64,000 nt of DNA from Siphonodentalium dalli. Its lineage: Eukaryota > Mollusca > Scaphopoda > Gadilida > Siphonodentaliidae. This document shows, in pieces, positions 21,710 through 35,298 of this stretch (position 1 is its first letter; the number at the start of each line of letters is the position of its first letter). The stretch is taken from assembly GCA_032622095.1 (NCBI GenBank), contig CP136066.1:128495917-128559916 (forward strand), read 5' to 3'. A program made the position numbers and the translations under genes. The notes under the pieces were generated by a model, which did no database searches, was not told where the DNA came from, and saw nothing but the letters and a program-made list of their open reading frames with translations.

Positions 21710-23070
21710 TCAAAAAAGCACATTTTTCCACCACAAGTCATATTCAGGCCCCATTTTCACACAGTTTTTGGGGTCTGGTGTTGCAAACTTGGATCGGCTA
21801 TGGAAGACTGTACAAGATCCTTTCCATGAGAGAACTTCTGGTGATGTGAGGTCATTGAGTCCAGATCTGATCAGCTGAGCATCAAGCACATGACTTTATC
21901 AGCACATGGAAGACTAAAATATGACATTTTCAGGTCTGCAAGGGTGATCCAAGATAACTGCATGTGGGTGTATATTGAATTAGTTGAACAAAGATATGCT
22001 CTCTTTGAAATGCTGAAGCATTTTCTTAAATGTGTCCAAGTTTTAGTGCTATTAACCTTCAAATGGCCATACCTACCCACCAGTGAAAATGAGACACTTT
22101 TATTATATATATCTGTATATCACTGGCTATAAAATCCAAAATACTTGTTAGATTAGCTTCTTATAACAATTGGTATGTGTGTCATTGACATGCTCATGTA
22201 ATGGGTAATTTGCATTTTCATGTGACAATTACCACCTTGAAATTTTTTGAAAATACCTTGAAAAATTGGCATTTTTTATGAAAAATTATACCATTTTTTT
22301 GGCCGATGGAAGTGAAAGAAGACATCAGCAGCAAGAATAGCCACACCATGCATGGGAGATTCATTGGACTGAAAGACCAGGCTGTGAAAAATGCATTAAA
22401 ATACTTTAAAGTGACTCCCAGGAATCAAAAATGCCAAAAAGTTCATTTTTCCCTTTAGGTTACACTGGTGTAAATGTTTTCCATAGGCCTCAGTGCTAAC
22501 GTTTTAGCGTATGCTGTTGGCTATATGAACCATGGGTCCAATTTTTTTTTTTAATCTGAAAAATTGACATTTCGGGAAACTTTTTACACAAAAAAATCAT
22601 ATCTGTCTAGCAGGGAATTCGCCTTTAAATCTTGTATTTTCGTAACTAGTGTCAGATCCGCATAAAAAAATACTGTCATATTTTAGACCACACCAACAAA
22701 TTCAAACTTCACTACAAAGGGTTAATTCCTGTGCCAATGGCTATCTTACCTATGGGAAATCATAGGGAAGAGGTGTGATGATTTTTTTATGCAAAAAGCA
22801 CACAAGGCTATTGACCAATCAGGGCCCAGTGTCTATTTTATTCTCTCCTATATATTCCTCCCGCATCCGCTAGAGGTCTCTCCGAACCTTATTTACACCA
22901 GTGTAACCTTTATAAAGCGATAGCCCGCTTTTTCGCGGAATAATTGTAACACCCTACATTTTTTCAGAATTGCCCATGAATGAAAAAAATGTGTTCAAAA
23001 ATAATATCACTTCTGTGGTTCTTTATTTATCACACACAATTTAACCCCACTCTCTGTAACACATTATTCA
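21710..23070 (+). repeat. Satellite copy 17 (1361 bp)
   Basis: Tandem duplication of TACC at 22070-22077. Linked pair T at 22217 and T at 22287. Private A at 22636. The insertion shifts the 85-codon frame, which then ends after 80 residues. Confidence 0.98.
22070..22077. repeat. TACC tandem duplication in copy 17
   Basis: Other copies have one TACC here. A simple slippage or templated 4-bp duplication, private to this copy. Confidence 0.95.
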
Positions 23071-24437
23071 TCAAAAAAGCACATTTTTCCACCACAAGTC
23101 ATATTCAGGCCCCATTTTCACACAGTTTTTGGGGTCTGGTGTTGCAAACTTGGATCGGCTATGGAAGACTGTACAAGATCCTTTCCATGAGAGAACTTCT
23201 GGTGATGTGAGGTCATTGAGTCCAGATCTGATCAGCTGAGCATCAAGCACATGACTTTATCAGCACATGGAAGACTAAAATATGACATTTTCAGGTCTGC
23301 AAGGGTGATCCAAGATAACTGCATGTGGGTGTATATTGAATTAGTTGAACAAAGATATGCTCTCTTTGAAATGCTGAAGCATTTTCTTAAATGTGTCCAA
23401 GTTTTAGTGCTATTAACCTTCAAATGGCCATACCCACCAGTGAAAATGAGACACTTTTATTATATATATCTGTATATCACTGGCTATAAAATCCAAAATA
23501 CTTGTTAGATTAGCTTCTTATAACAATTGGTATGTGTGTCATTGACATGCTCATGTAATGGGTAATTTGCATTATCATGTGACAATTACCACCTTGAAAT
23601 TTTTTGAAAATACCTTGAAAAATTGGCATTTTTTATGAAAAATCATACCATTTTTTTGGCCGATGGAAGTGAAAGAAGACATCAGCAGCAAGAATAGCCA
23701 CACCATGCATGGGAGATTCATTGGACTGAAAGACCAGGCTGTGAAAAATGCATTAAAATACTTTAAAGTGACTCCCAGGAATCAAAAATGCCAAAAAGTT
23801 CATTTTTCCCTTTAGGTTACACTGGTGTAAATGTTTTCCATAGGCCTCAGTGCTAACGTTTTAGCGTATGCTAGCGTATGCTGTTGGCTATATGAACCAT
23901 GGGTCCAATTTTTTTTTTTAATCTGAAAAATTGACATTTCGGGAAACTTTTTACACATAAAAATCATATCTGTCTAGCAGGGAATTCGCCTTTAAATCTT
24001 GTGTTTTCGTAACTAGTGTCAGATCCGCATAAAAAAATACTGTCATATTTTAGACCACACCAACAAATTCAAACTTCACTACAAAGGGTTAATTCCTGTG
24101 CCAATGGCTATCTTACCTATGGGAAATCATAGGGAAGAGGTGTGATGATTTTTTTATGCAAAAAGCACACAAGGCTATTGACCAATCAGGGCCCAGTGTC
24201 TATTTTATTCTCTCCTATATATTCCTCCCGCATCCGCTAGAGGTCTCTCCGAACCTTATTTACACCAGTGTAACCTTTATAAAGCGATAGCCCGCTTTTT
24301 CGCGGAATAATTGTAACACCCTACATTTTTTCAGAATTGCCCATGAATGAAAAAAATGTGTTCAAAAATAATATCACTTCTGTGGTTCTTTATTTATCAC
24401 ACACAATTTAACCCGACTCTCTGTAACACATTATTCA
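23071..24437 (+). repeat. Satellite copy 18 (1367 bp)
   Basis: Tandem duplication of 10 bp (23862-23881). Private T at 23958 and G at 24415. It lacks the T/T pair. Confidence 0.98.
23862..23881. repeat. 10-bp tandem duplication in copy 18
   Basis: TAGCGTATGC is present twice in a row; other copies have it once. It overlaps the right arm of the small GCTAA/TTAGC palindrome. Confidence 0.95.
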
Positions 24438-25794
24438 TCAAAAAAGCACATTTTTCCACCACAAGTCATATTCAGGCCCCATTTTCACACAGTTTTTGGG
24501 GTCTGGTGTTGCAAACTTGGATCGGCTATGGAAGACTGTACAAGATCCTTTCCATGAGAGAACTTCTGGTGATGTGAGGTCATTGAGTCCAGATCTGATC
24601 AGCTGAGCATCAAGCACATGACTTTATCAGCACATGGAAGACTAAAATATGACATTTTCAGGTCTGCAAGGGTGATCCAAGATAACTGCATGTGGGTGTA
24701 TATTGAATTAGTTGAACAAAGATATGCTCTCTTTGAAATGCTGAAGCATTTTCTTAAATGTGTCCAAGTTTTAGTGCTATTAACCTTCAAATGGCCATAC
24801 CCACCAGTGAAAATGAGACACTTTTATTATATATATCTGTATATCACTGGCTATAAAATCCAAAATACTTGTTAGATTAGCTTCTTATAACAATTGGTAT
24901 GTGTGTCATTGACATGCTCATGTAATGGGTAATTTGCATTTTCATGTGACAATTACCACCTTGAAATTTTTTGAAAATACCTTGAAAAATTGGCATTTTT
25001 TATGAAAAATTATACCATTTTTTTGGCCGATGGAAGTGAAAGAAGACATCAGCAGCAAGAATAGCCACACCATGCATGGGAGATTCATTGGACTGAAAGA
25101 CCAGGCTGTGAAAAATGCATTAAAATACTTTAAAGTGACTCCCAGGAATCAAAAATGCCAAAAAGTTCATTTTTCCCTTTAGGTTACACTGGTGTAAATG
25201 TTTTCCATAGGCCTCAGTGCTAACGTTTTAGTGTATGCTGTTGGCTATATGAACCATGGGTCCAATTTTTTTTTTTAATCTGAAAAATTGACATTTCGGG
25301 AAACTTTTTACACAAAAAAATCATATCTGTCTAGCAGGGAATTCGCCTTTAAATCTTGTGTTTTCGTAACTAGTGTCAGATCCGCATAAAAAAATACTGT
25401 CATATTTTAGACCACACCAACAAATTCAAACTTCACTACAAAGGGTTAATTCCTGTGCCAATGGCTATCTTACCTATGGGAAATCATAGGGAAGAGGTGT
25501 GATGATTTTTTTATGCAAAAAGCACACAAGGCTATTGACCAATCAGGGCCCAGTGTCTATTTTATTCTCTCCTATATATTCCTCCCGCATCCGCTAGAGG
25601 TCTCTCCGAACCTTATTTACACCAGTGTAACCTTTATAAAGCGATAGCCCGCTTTTTCGCGGAATAATTGTAACACCCTACATTTTTTCAGAATTGCCCA
25701 TGAATGAAAAAAATGTGTTAAAAAATAATATCACTTCTGTGGTTCTTTATTTATCACACACAATTTAACCCCACTCTCTGTAACACATTATTCA
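24438..25794 (+). repeat. Satellite copy 19
   Basis: Linked pair T at 24941 and T at 25011. Private T at 25232 (CpG to TpG). A at 25720 as in copies 1, 20 and 37. Confidence 0.98.
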
Positions 25795-27153
25795 TCAAAA
25801 AAGCACATTTTTCCACCACAAGTCATATTCAGGCCCCATTTTCACACAGTTTTTGGGGTCTGGTGTTGCAAACTTGGATCGGCTATGGAAGACTGTACAA
25901 GATCCTTTCCATGAGAGAACTTCTGGTGATGTGAGGTCATTGAGTCCAGATCTGATCAGCTGAGCATCAAGCACATGACTTTATCAGCACATGGAAGACT
26001 AAAATATGACATTTTCAGGTCTGCAAGGGTGATCCAAGATAACTGCATGTGGGTGTATATTGAATTAGTTGAACAAAGATATGCTCTCTTTGAAATGCTG
26101 AAGCATTTTCTTAAATGTGTCCAAGTTTTAGTGCTATTAACCTTCAAATGGCCATACCCACCAGTGAAAATGAGACACTTTTATTATATATATCTGTATA
26201 TCACTGGCTATAAAATCCAAAATACTTGTTAGATTAGCTTCTTATAACAATTGGTATGTGTGTCATTGACATGCTCATGTAATGGGTAATTTGCATTTTC
26301 ATGTGACAATTACCACCTTGAAATTTTTTGAAAATACCTTGAAAAATTGGCATTTTTTATGAAAAATTATACCATTTTTTTGGCCGATGGAAGTGAAAGA
26401 AGACATCAGCAGCAAGAATAGCCACACCATGCATGGGAGATTCATTGGACTGAAAGACCAGGCTGTGAAAAATGCATTAAAATACTTTAAAGTGACTCCC
26501 AGGAATCAAAAATGCCAAAAAGTTCATTTTTCCCTTTAGGTTACACTGGTGTAAATGTTTTCCATAGGCCTCAGTGCTAACGTTTTAGCGTATGCTGTTG
26601 GCTATATGAACCATGGGTCCAATTTTTTTTTTTAATCTGAAAAATTGACATTTCGGGAAACTTTTTACACAAAAAAATCATATCTGTCTAGCAGGGAATT
26701 CGCCTTTAAATCTTGTGTTTTCGTAACTAGTGTCAGACCCCCGCATAAAAAAATACTGTCATATTTTAGACCACACCAACAAATTCAAACTTCACTACAA
26801 AGGGTTAATTCCTGTGCCAATGGCTATCTTACCTATGGGAAATCATAGGGAAGAGGTGTGATGATTTTTTTATGCAAAAAGCACACAAGGCTATTGACCA
26901 ATCAGGGCCCAGTGTCTATTTTATTCTCTCCTATATATTCCTCCCGCATCCGCTAGAGGTCTCTCCGAACCTTATTTACACCAGTGTAACCTTTATAAAG
27001 CGATAGCCCGCTTTTTCGCGGAATAATTGTAACACCCTACATTTTTTCAGAATTGCCCATGAATGAAAAAAATGTGTTAAAAAATAATATCACTTCTGTG
27101 GTTCTTTATTTATCACACACAATTTAACCCCACTCTCTGTAACACATTATTCA
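25795..27153 (+). repeat. Satellite copy 20 (1359 bp)
   Basis: Linked pair T at 26298 and T at 26368. A run of five C at 26738-26742 replaces TCC (also in copy 21). A at 27079 as in copies 1, 19 and 37. Confidence 0.98.
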
Positions 27154-28512
27154 TCAAAAAAGCACATTTTTCCACCACAAGTCATATTCAGGCCCCATTT
27201 TCACACAGTTTTTGGGGTCTGGTGTTGCAAACTTGGATCGGCTATGGAAGACTGTACAAGATCCTTTCCATGAGAGAACTTCTGGTGATGTGAGGTCATT
27301 GAGTCCAGATCTGATCAGCTGAGCATCAAGCACATGACTTTATCAGCACATGGAAGACTAAAATATGACATTTTCAGGTCTGCAAGGGTGATCCAAGATA
27401 ACTGCATGTGGGTGTATATTGAATTAGTTGAACAAAGATATGCTCTCTTTGAAATGCTGAAGCATTTTCTTAAATGTGTCCAAGTTTTAGTGCTATTAAC
27501 CTTCAAATGGCCATACCCACCAGTGAAAATGAGACACTTTTATTATATATATCTGTATATCACTGGCTATAAAATCCAAAATACTTGTTAGATTAGCTTC
27601 TTATAACAATTGGTATGTGTGTCATTGACATGCTCATGTAATGGGTAATTTGCATTTTCATGTGACAATTACCACCTTGAAATTTTTTGAAAATACCTTG
27701 AAAAATTGGCATTTTTTATGAAAAATTATACCATTTTTTTGGCCGATGGAAGTGAAAGAAGACATCAGCAGCAAGAATAGCCACACCATGCATGGGAGAT
27801 TCATTGGACTGAAAGACCAGGCTGTGAAAAATGCATTAAAATACTTTAAAGTGACTCCCAGGAATCAAAAATGCCAAAAAGTTCATTTTTCCCTTTAGGT
27901 TACACTGGTGTAAATGTTTTCCATAGGCCTCAGTGCTAACGTTTTAGCGTATGCTGTTGGCTATATGAACCATGGGTCCAATTTTTTTTTTTAATCTGAA
28001 AAATTGACATTTCGGGAAACTTTTTACACAAAAAAATCATATCTGTCTAGCAGGGAATTCGCCTTTAAATCTTGTGTTTTCGTAACTAGTGTCAGACCCC
28101 CGCATAAAAAAATACTGTCATATTTTAGACCACACCAACAAATTCAAACTTCACTACAAAGGGTTAATTCCTGTGCCAATGGCTATCTTACCTATGGGAA
28201 ATCATAGGGAAGAGGTGTGATGATTTTTTTATGCAAAAAGCACACAAGGCTATTGACCAATCAGGGCCCAGTGTCTATTTTATTCTCTCCTATATATTCC
28301 TCCCGCATCCGCTAGAGGTCTCTCCGAACCTTATTTACACCAGTGTAACCTTTATAAAGCGATAGCCCGCTTTTTCGCGGAATAATTGTAACACCCTACA
28401 TTTTTTCAGAATTGCCCATGAATGAAAAAAATGTGTTCAAAAATAATATCACTTCTGTGGTTCTTTATTTATCACACACAATTTAACCCCACTCTCTGTA
28501 ACACATTATTCA
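27154..28512 (+). repeat. Satellite copy 21 (1359 bp)
   Basis: Linked pair T at 27657 and T at 27727. Five C at 28097-28101, as in copy 20, but without that copy's downstream A. Confidence 0.98.
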
Positions 28513-29869
28513 TCAAAAAAGCACATTTTTCCACCACAAGTCATATTCAGGCCCCATTTTCACACAGTTTTTGGGGTCTGGTGTTGCAAACTTGGATCGG
28601 CTATGGAAGACTGTACAAGATCCTTTCCATGAGAGAACTTCTGGTGATGTGAGGTCATTGAGTCCAGATCTGATCAGCTGAGCATCAAGCACATGACTTT
28701 ATCAGCACATGGAAGACTAAAATATGACATTTTCAGGTCTGCAAGGGTGATCCAAGATAACTGCATGTGGGTGTATATTGAATTAGTTGAACAAAGATAT
28801 GCTCTCTTTGAAATGCTGAAGCATTTTCTTAAATGTGTCCAAGTTTTAGTGCTATTAACCTTCAAATGGCCATACCCACCAGTGAAAATGAGACACTTTT
28901 ATTATATATATCTGTATATCACTGGCTATAAAATCCAAAATACTTGTTAGATTAGCTTCTTATAACAATTGGTATGTGTGTCATTGACATGCTCATGTAA
29001 TGGGTAATTTGCATTATCATGTGACAATTACCACCTTGAAATTTTTTGAAAATACCTTGAAAAATTGGCATTTTTTATGAAAAATCATACCATTTTTTTG
29101 GCCGATGGAAGTGAAAGAAGACATCAGCAGCAAGAATAGCCACACCATGCATGGGAGATTCATTGGACTGAAAGACCAGGCTGTGAAAAATGCATTAAAA
29201 TACTTTAAAGTGACTCCCAGGAATCAAAAATGCCAAAAAGTTCATTTTTCCCTTTAGGTTACACTGGTGTAAATGTTTTCCATAGGCCTCAGTGCTAACG
29301 TTTTAGCGTATGCTGTTGGCTATATGAACCATGGGTCCAATTTTTTTTTTTAATCTGAAAAATTGACATTTCGGGAAACTTTTTACACAAAAAAATCATA
29401 TCTGTCTAGCAGGGAATTCGCCTTTAAATCTTGTGTTTTCGTAACTAGTGTCAGATCCGCATAAAAAAATACTGTCATATTTTAGACCACACCAACAAAT
29501 TCAAACTTCACTACAAAGGGTTAATTCCTGTGCCAATGGCTATCTTACCTATGGGAAATCATAGGGAAGAGGTGTGATGATTTTTTTATGCAAAAAGCAC
29601 ACAAGGCTATTGACCAATCAGGGCCCAGTGTCTATTTTATTCTCTCCTATATATTCCTCCCGCATCCGCTAGAGGTCTCTCCGAACCTTATTTACACCAG
29701 TGTAACCTTTATAAAGCGATAGCCCGCTTTTTCGCGGAATAATTGTAACACCCTACATTTTTTCAGAATTGCCCATGAATGAAAAAAATGTGTTCAAAAA
29801 TAATATCACTTCTGTGGTTCTTTATTTATCACACACAATTTAACCCCACTCTCTGTAACACATTATTCA
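28513..29869 (+). repeat. Satellite copy 22
   Basis: Common type; no difference noticed. Confidence 0.98.
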
Positions 29870-31226
29870 TCAAAAAAGCACATTTTTCCACCACAAGTCA
29901 TATTCAGGCCCCATTTTCACACAGTTTTTGGGGTCTGGTGTTGCAAACTTGGATCGGCTATGGAAGACTGTACAAGATCCTTTCCATGAGAGAACTTCTG
30001 GTGATGTGAGGTCATTGAGTCCAGATCTGATCAGCTGAGCATCAAGCACATGACTTTATCAGCACATGGAAGACTAAAATATGACATTTTCAGGTCTGCA
30101 AGGGTGATCCAAGATAACTGCATGTGGGTGTATATTGAATTAGTTGAACAAAGATATGCTCTCTTTGAAATGCTGAAGCATTTTCTTAAATGTGTCCAAG
30201 TTTTAGTGCTATTAACCTTCAAATGGCCATACCCACCAGTGAAAATGAGACACTTTTATTATATATATCTGTATATCACTGGCTATAAAATCCAAAATAC
30301 TTGTTAGATTAGCTTCTTATAACAATTGGTATGTGTGTCATTGACATGCTCATGTAATGGGTAATTTGCATTATCATGTGACAATTACCACCTTGAAATT
30401 TTTTGAAAATACCTTGAAAAATTGGCATTTTTTATGAAAAATCATACCATTTTTTTGGCCGATGGAAGTGAAAGAAGACATCAGCAGCAAGAATAGCCAC
30501 ACCATGCATGGGAGATTCATTGGACTGAAAGACCAGGCTGTGAAAAATGCATTAAAATACTTTAAAGTGACTCCCAGGAATCAAAAATGCCAAAAAGTTC
30601 ATTTTTCCCTTTAGGTTACACTGGTGTAAATGTTTTCCATAGGCCTCAGTGCTAACGTTTTAGCGTATGCTGTTGGCTATATGAACCATGGGTCCAATTT
30701 TTTTTTTTAATCTGAAAAATTGACATTTCGGGAAACTTTTTACACAAAAAAATCATATCTGTCTAGCAGGGAATTCGCCTTTAAATCTTGTGTTTTCGTA
30801 ACTAGTGTCAGATCCGCATAAAAAAATACTGTCATATTTTAGACCACACCAACAAATTCAAACTTCACTACAAAGGGTTAATTCCTGTGCCAATGGCTAT
30901 CTTACCTATGGGAAATCATAGGGAAGAGGTGTGATGATTTTTTTATGCAAAAAGCACACAAGGCTATTGACCAATCAGGGCCCAGTGTCTATTTTATTCT
31001 CTCCTATATATTCCTCCCGCATCCGCTAGAGGTCTCTCCGAACCTTATTTACACCAGTGTAACCTTTATAAAGCGATAGCCCGCTTTTTCGCGGAATAAT
31101 TGTAACACCCTACATTTTTTCAGAATTGCCCATGAATGAAAAAAATGTGTTCAAAAATAATATCACTTCTGTGGTTCTTTATTTATCACACACAATTTAA
31201 CCCCACTCTCTGTAACACATTATTCA
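29870..31226 (+). repeat. Satellite copy 23
   Basis: Common type; no difference noticed. Confidence 0.98.
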
Positions 31227-32583
31227 TCAAAAAAGCACATTTTTCCACCACAAGTCATATTCAGGCCCCATTTTCACACAGTTTTTGGGGTCTGGTGTTG
31301 CAAACTTGGATCGGCTATGGAAGACTGTACAAGATCCTTTCCATGAGAGAACTTCTGGTGATGTGAGGTCATTGAGTCCAGATCTGATCAGCTGAGCATC
31401 AAGCACATGACTTTATCAGCACATGGAAGACTAAAATATGACATTTTCAGGTCTGCAAGGGTGATCCAAGATAACTGCATGTGGGTGTATATTGAATTAG
31501 TTGAACAAAGATATGCTCTCTTTGAAATGCTGAAGCATTTTCTTAAATGTGTCCAAGTTTTAGTGCTATTAACCTTCAAATGGCCATACCCACCAGTGAA
31601 AATGAGACACTTTTATTATATATATCTGTATATCACTGGCTATAAAATCCAAAATACTTGTTAGATTAGCTTCTTATAACAATTGGTATGTGTGTCATTG
31701 ACATGCTCATGTAATGGGTAATTTGCATTATCATGTGACAATTACCACCTTGAAATTTTTTGAAAATACCTTGAAAAATTGGCATTTTATATGAAAAATC
31801 ATACCATTTTTTTGGCCGATGGAAGTGAAAGAAGACATCAGCAGCAAGAATAGCCACACCATGCATGGGAGATTCATTGGACTGAAAGACCAGGCTGTGA
31901 AAAATGCATTAAAATACTTTAAAGTGACTCCCAGGAATCAAAAATGCCAAAAAGTTCATTTTTCCCTTTAGGTTACACTGGTGTAAATGTTTTCCATAGG
32001 CCTCAGTGCTAACGTTTTAGCGTATGCTGTTGGCTATATGAACCATGGGTCCAATTTTTTTTTTTAATCTGAAAAATTGACATTTCGGGAAACTTTTTAC
32101 ACAAAAAAATCATATCTGTCTAGCAGGGAATTCGCCTTTAAATCTTGTGTTTTCGTAACTAGTGTCAGATCCGCATAAAAAAATACTGTCATATTTTAGA
32201 CCACACCAACAAATTCAAACTTCACTACAAAGGGTTAATTCCTGTGCCAATGGCTATCTTACCTATGGGAAATCATAGGGAAGAGGTGTGATGATTTTTT
32301 TATGCAAAAAGCACACAAGGCTATTGACCAATCAGGGCCCAGTGTCTATTTTATTCTCTCCTATATATTCCTCCCGCATCCGCTAGAGGTCTCTCCGAAC
32401 CTTATTTACACCAGTGTAACCTTTATAAAGCGATAGCCCGCTTTTTCGCGGAATAATTGTAACACCCTACATTTTTTCAGAATTGCCCATGAATGAAAAA
32501 AATGTGTTCAAAAATAATATCACTTCTGTGGTTCTTTATTTATCACACACAATTTAACCCCACTCTCTGTAACACATTATTCA
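31227..32583 (+). repeat. Satellite copy 24
   Basis: T to A at 31789, shared only with copy 25. It opens a longer chance minus-strand frame of 66 codons. Confidence 0.98.
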
Positions 32584-33940
32584 TCAAAAAAGCACATTTT
32601 TCCACCACAAGTCATATTCAGGCCCCATTTTCACACAGTTTTTGGGGTCTGGTGTTGCAAACTTGGATCGGCTATGGAAGACTGTACAAGATCCTTTCCA
32701 TGAGAGAACTTCTGGTGATGTGAGGTCATTGAGTCCAGATCTGATCAGCTGAGCATCAAGCACATGACTTTATCAGCACATGGAAGACTAAAATATGACA
32801 TTTTCAGGTCTGCAAGGGTGATCCAAGATAACTGCATGTGGGTGTATATTGAATTAGTTGAACAAAGATATGCTCTCTTTGAAATGCTGAAGCATTTTCT
32901 TAAATGTGTCCAAGTTTTAGTGCTATTAACCTTCAAATGGCCATACCCACCAGTGAAAATGAGACACTTTTATTATATATATCTGTATATCACTGGCTAT
33001 AAAATCCAAAATACTTGTTAGATTAGCTTCTTATAACAATTGGTATGTGTGTCATTGACATGCTCATGTAATGGGTAATTTGCATTATCATGTGACAATT
33101 ACCACCTTGAAATTTTTTGAAAATACCTTGAAAAATTGGCATTTTATATGAAAAATCATACCATTTTTTTGGCCGATGGAAGTGAAAGAAGACATCAGCA
33201 GCAAGAATAGCCACACCATGCATGGGAGATTCATTGGACTGAAAGACCAGGCTGTGAAAAATGCATTAAAATACTTTAAAGTGACTCCCAGGAATCAAAA
33301 ATGCCAAAAAGTTCATTTTTCCCTTTAGGTTACACTGGTGTAAATGTTTTCCATAGGCCTCAGTGCTAACGTTTTAGCGTATGCTGTTGGCTATATAAAC
33401 CATGGGTCCAATTTTTTTTTTTAATCTGAAAAATTGACATTTCGGGAAACTTTTTACACAAAAAAATCATATCTGTCTAGCAGGGAATTCGCCTTTAAAT
33501 CTTGTGTTTTCGTAACTAGTGTCAGATCCGCATAAAAAAATACTGTCATATTTTAGACCACACCAACAAATTCAAACTTCACTACAAAGGGTTAATTCCT
33601 GTGCCAATGGCTATCTTACCTATGGGAAATCATAGGGAAGAGGTGTGATGATTTTTTTATGCAAAAAGCACACAAGGCTATTGACCAATCAGGGCCCAGT
33701 GTCTATTTTATTCTCTCCTATATATTCCTCCCGCATCCGCTAGAGGTCTCTCCGAACCTTATTTACACCAGTGTAACCTTTATAAAGCGATAGCCCGCTT
33801 TTTCGCGGAATAATTGTAACACCCTACATTTTTTCAGAATTGCCCATGAATGAAAAAAATGTGTTCAAAAATAATATCACTTCTGTGGTTCTTTATTTAT
33901 CACACACAATTTAACCCCACTCTCTGTAACACATTATTCA
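32584..33940 (+). repeat. Satellite copy 25
   Basis: T to A at 33146 as in copy 24. Private A at 33397. Confidence 0.98.
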
Positions 33941-35298
33941 TCAAAAAAGCACATTTTTCCACCACAAGTCATATTCAGGCCCCATTTTCACACAGTTTTT
34001 GGGGTCTGGTGTTGCAAACTTGGATCGGCTATGGAAGACTGTACAAGATCCTTTCCATGAGAGAACTTCTGGTGATGTGAGGTCATTGAGTCCAGATCTG
34101 ATCAGCTGAGCATCAAGCACATGACTTTATCAGCACATGGAAGACTAAAATATGACATTTTCAGGTCTGCAAGGGTGATCCAAGATAACTGCATGTGGGT
34201 GTATATTGAATTAGTTGAACAAAGATATGCTCTCTTTGAAATGCTGAAGCATTTTCTTAAATGTGTCCCAAGTTTTAGTGCTATTAACCTTCAAATGGCC
34301 ATACCCACCAGTGAAAATGAGACACTTTTATTATATATATCTGTATATCACTGGCTATAAAATCCAAAATACTTGTTAGATTAGCTTCTTATAACAATTG
34401 GTATGTGTGTCATTGACATGCTCATGTAATGGGTAATTTGCATTATCATGTGACAATTACCACCTTGAAATTTTTTGAAAATACCTTGAAAAATTGGCAT
34501 TTTTTATGAAAAATCATACCATTTTTTTGGCCGATGGAAGTGAAAGAAGACATCAGCAGCAAGAATAGCCACACCATGCATGGGAGATTCATTGGACTGA
34601 AAGACCAGGCTGTGAAAAATGCATTAAAATACTTTAAAGTGACTCCCAGGAATCAAAAATGCCAAAAAGTTCATTTTTCCCTTTAGGTTACACTGGTGTA
34701 AATGTTTTCCATAGGCCTCAGTGCTAAAGTTTTAGCGTATGCTGTTGGCTATATGAACCATGGGTCCAATTTTTTTTTTTAATCTGAAAAATTGACATTT
34801 CGGGAAACTTTTTACACAAAAAAATCATATCTGTCTAGCAGGGAATTCGCCTTTAAATCTTGTGTTTTCGTAACTAGTGTCAGATCCGCATAAAAAAATA
34901 CTGTCATATTTTAGACCACACCAACAAATTCAAACTTCACTACAAAGGGTTAATTCCTGTGCCAATGGCTATCTTACCTATGGGAAATCATAGGGAAGAG
35001 GTGTGATGATTTTTTTATGCAAAAAGCACACAAGGCTATTGACCAATCAGGGCCCAGTGTCTATTTTATTCTCTCCTATATATTCCTCCCGCATCCGCTA
35101 GAGGTCTCTCCGAACCTTATTTACACCAGTGTAACCTTTATAAAGCGATAGCCCGCTTTTTCGCGGAATAATTGTAACACCCTACATTTTTTCAGAATTG
35201 CCCATGAATGAAAAAAATGTGTTCAAAAATAATATCACTTCTGTGGTTCTTTATTTATCACACACAATTTAACCCCACTCTCTGTAACACATTATTCA
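33941..35298 (+). repeat. Satellite copy 26 (1358 bp)
   Basis: One extra C at 34267-34269 shifts the 85-codon frame, which then ends after 79 residues. Private A at 34728 removes a CpG in the loop of the small hairpin. Confidence 0.98.

Noticed and set aside
26645-26848. 67-codon plus-strand frame in copies 20 and 21
   Set aside because: It exists only because the extra C residues shift the frame past a stop; absent from all other copies.
31666-31866. 66-codon minus-strand frame in copies 24 and 25
   Set aside because: Opened by a single T to A change that removes a stop; no recognisable product.
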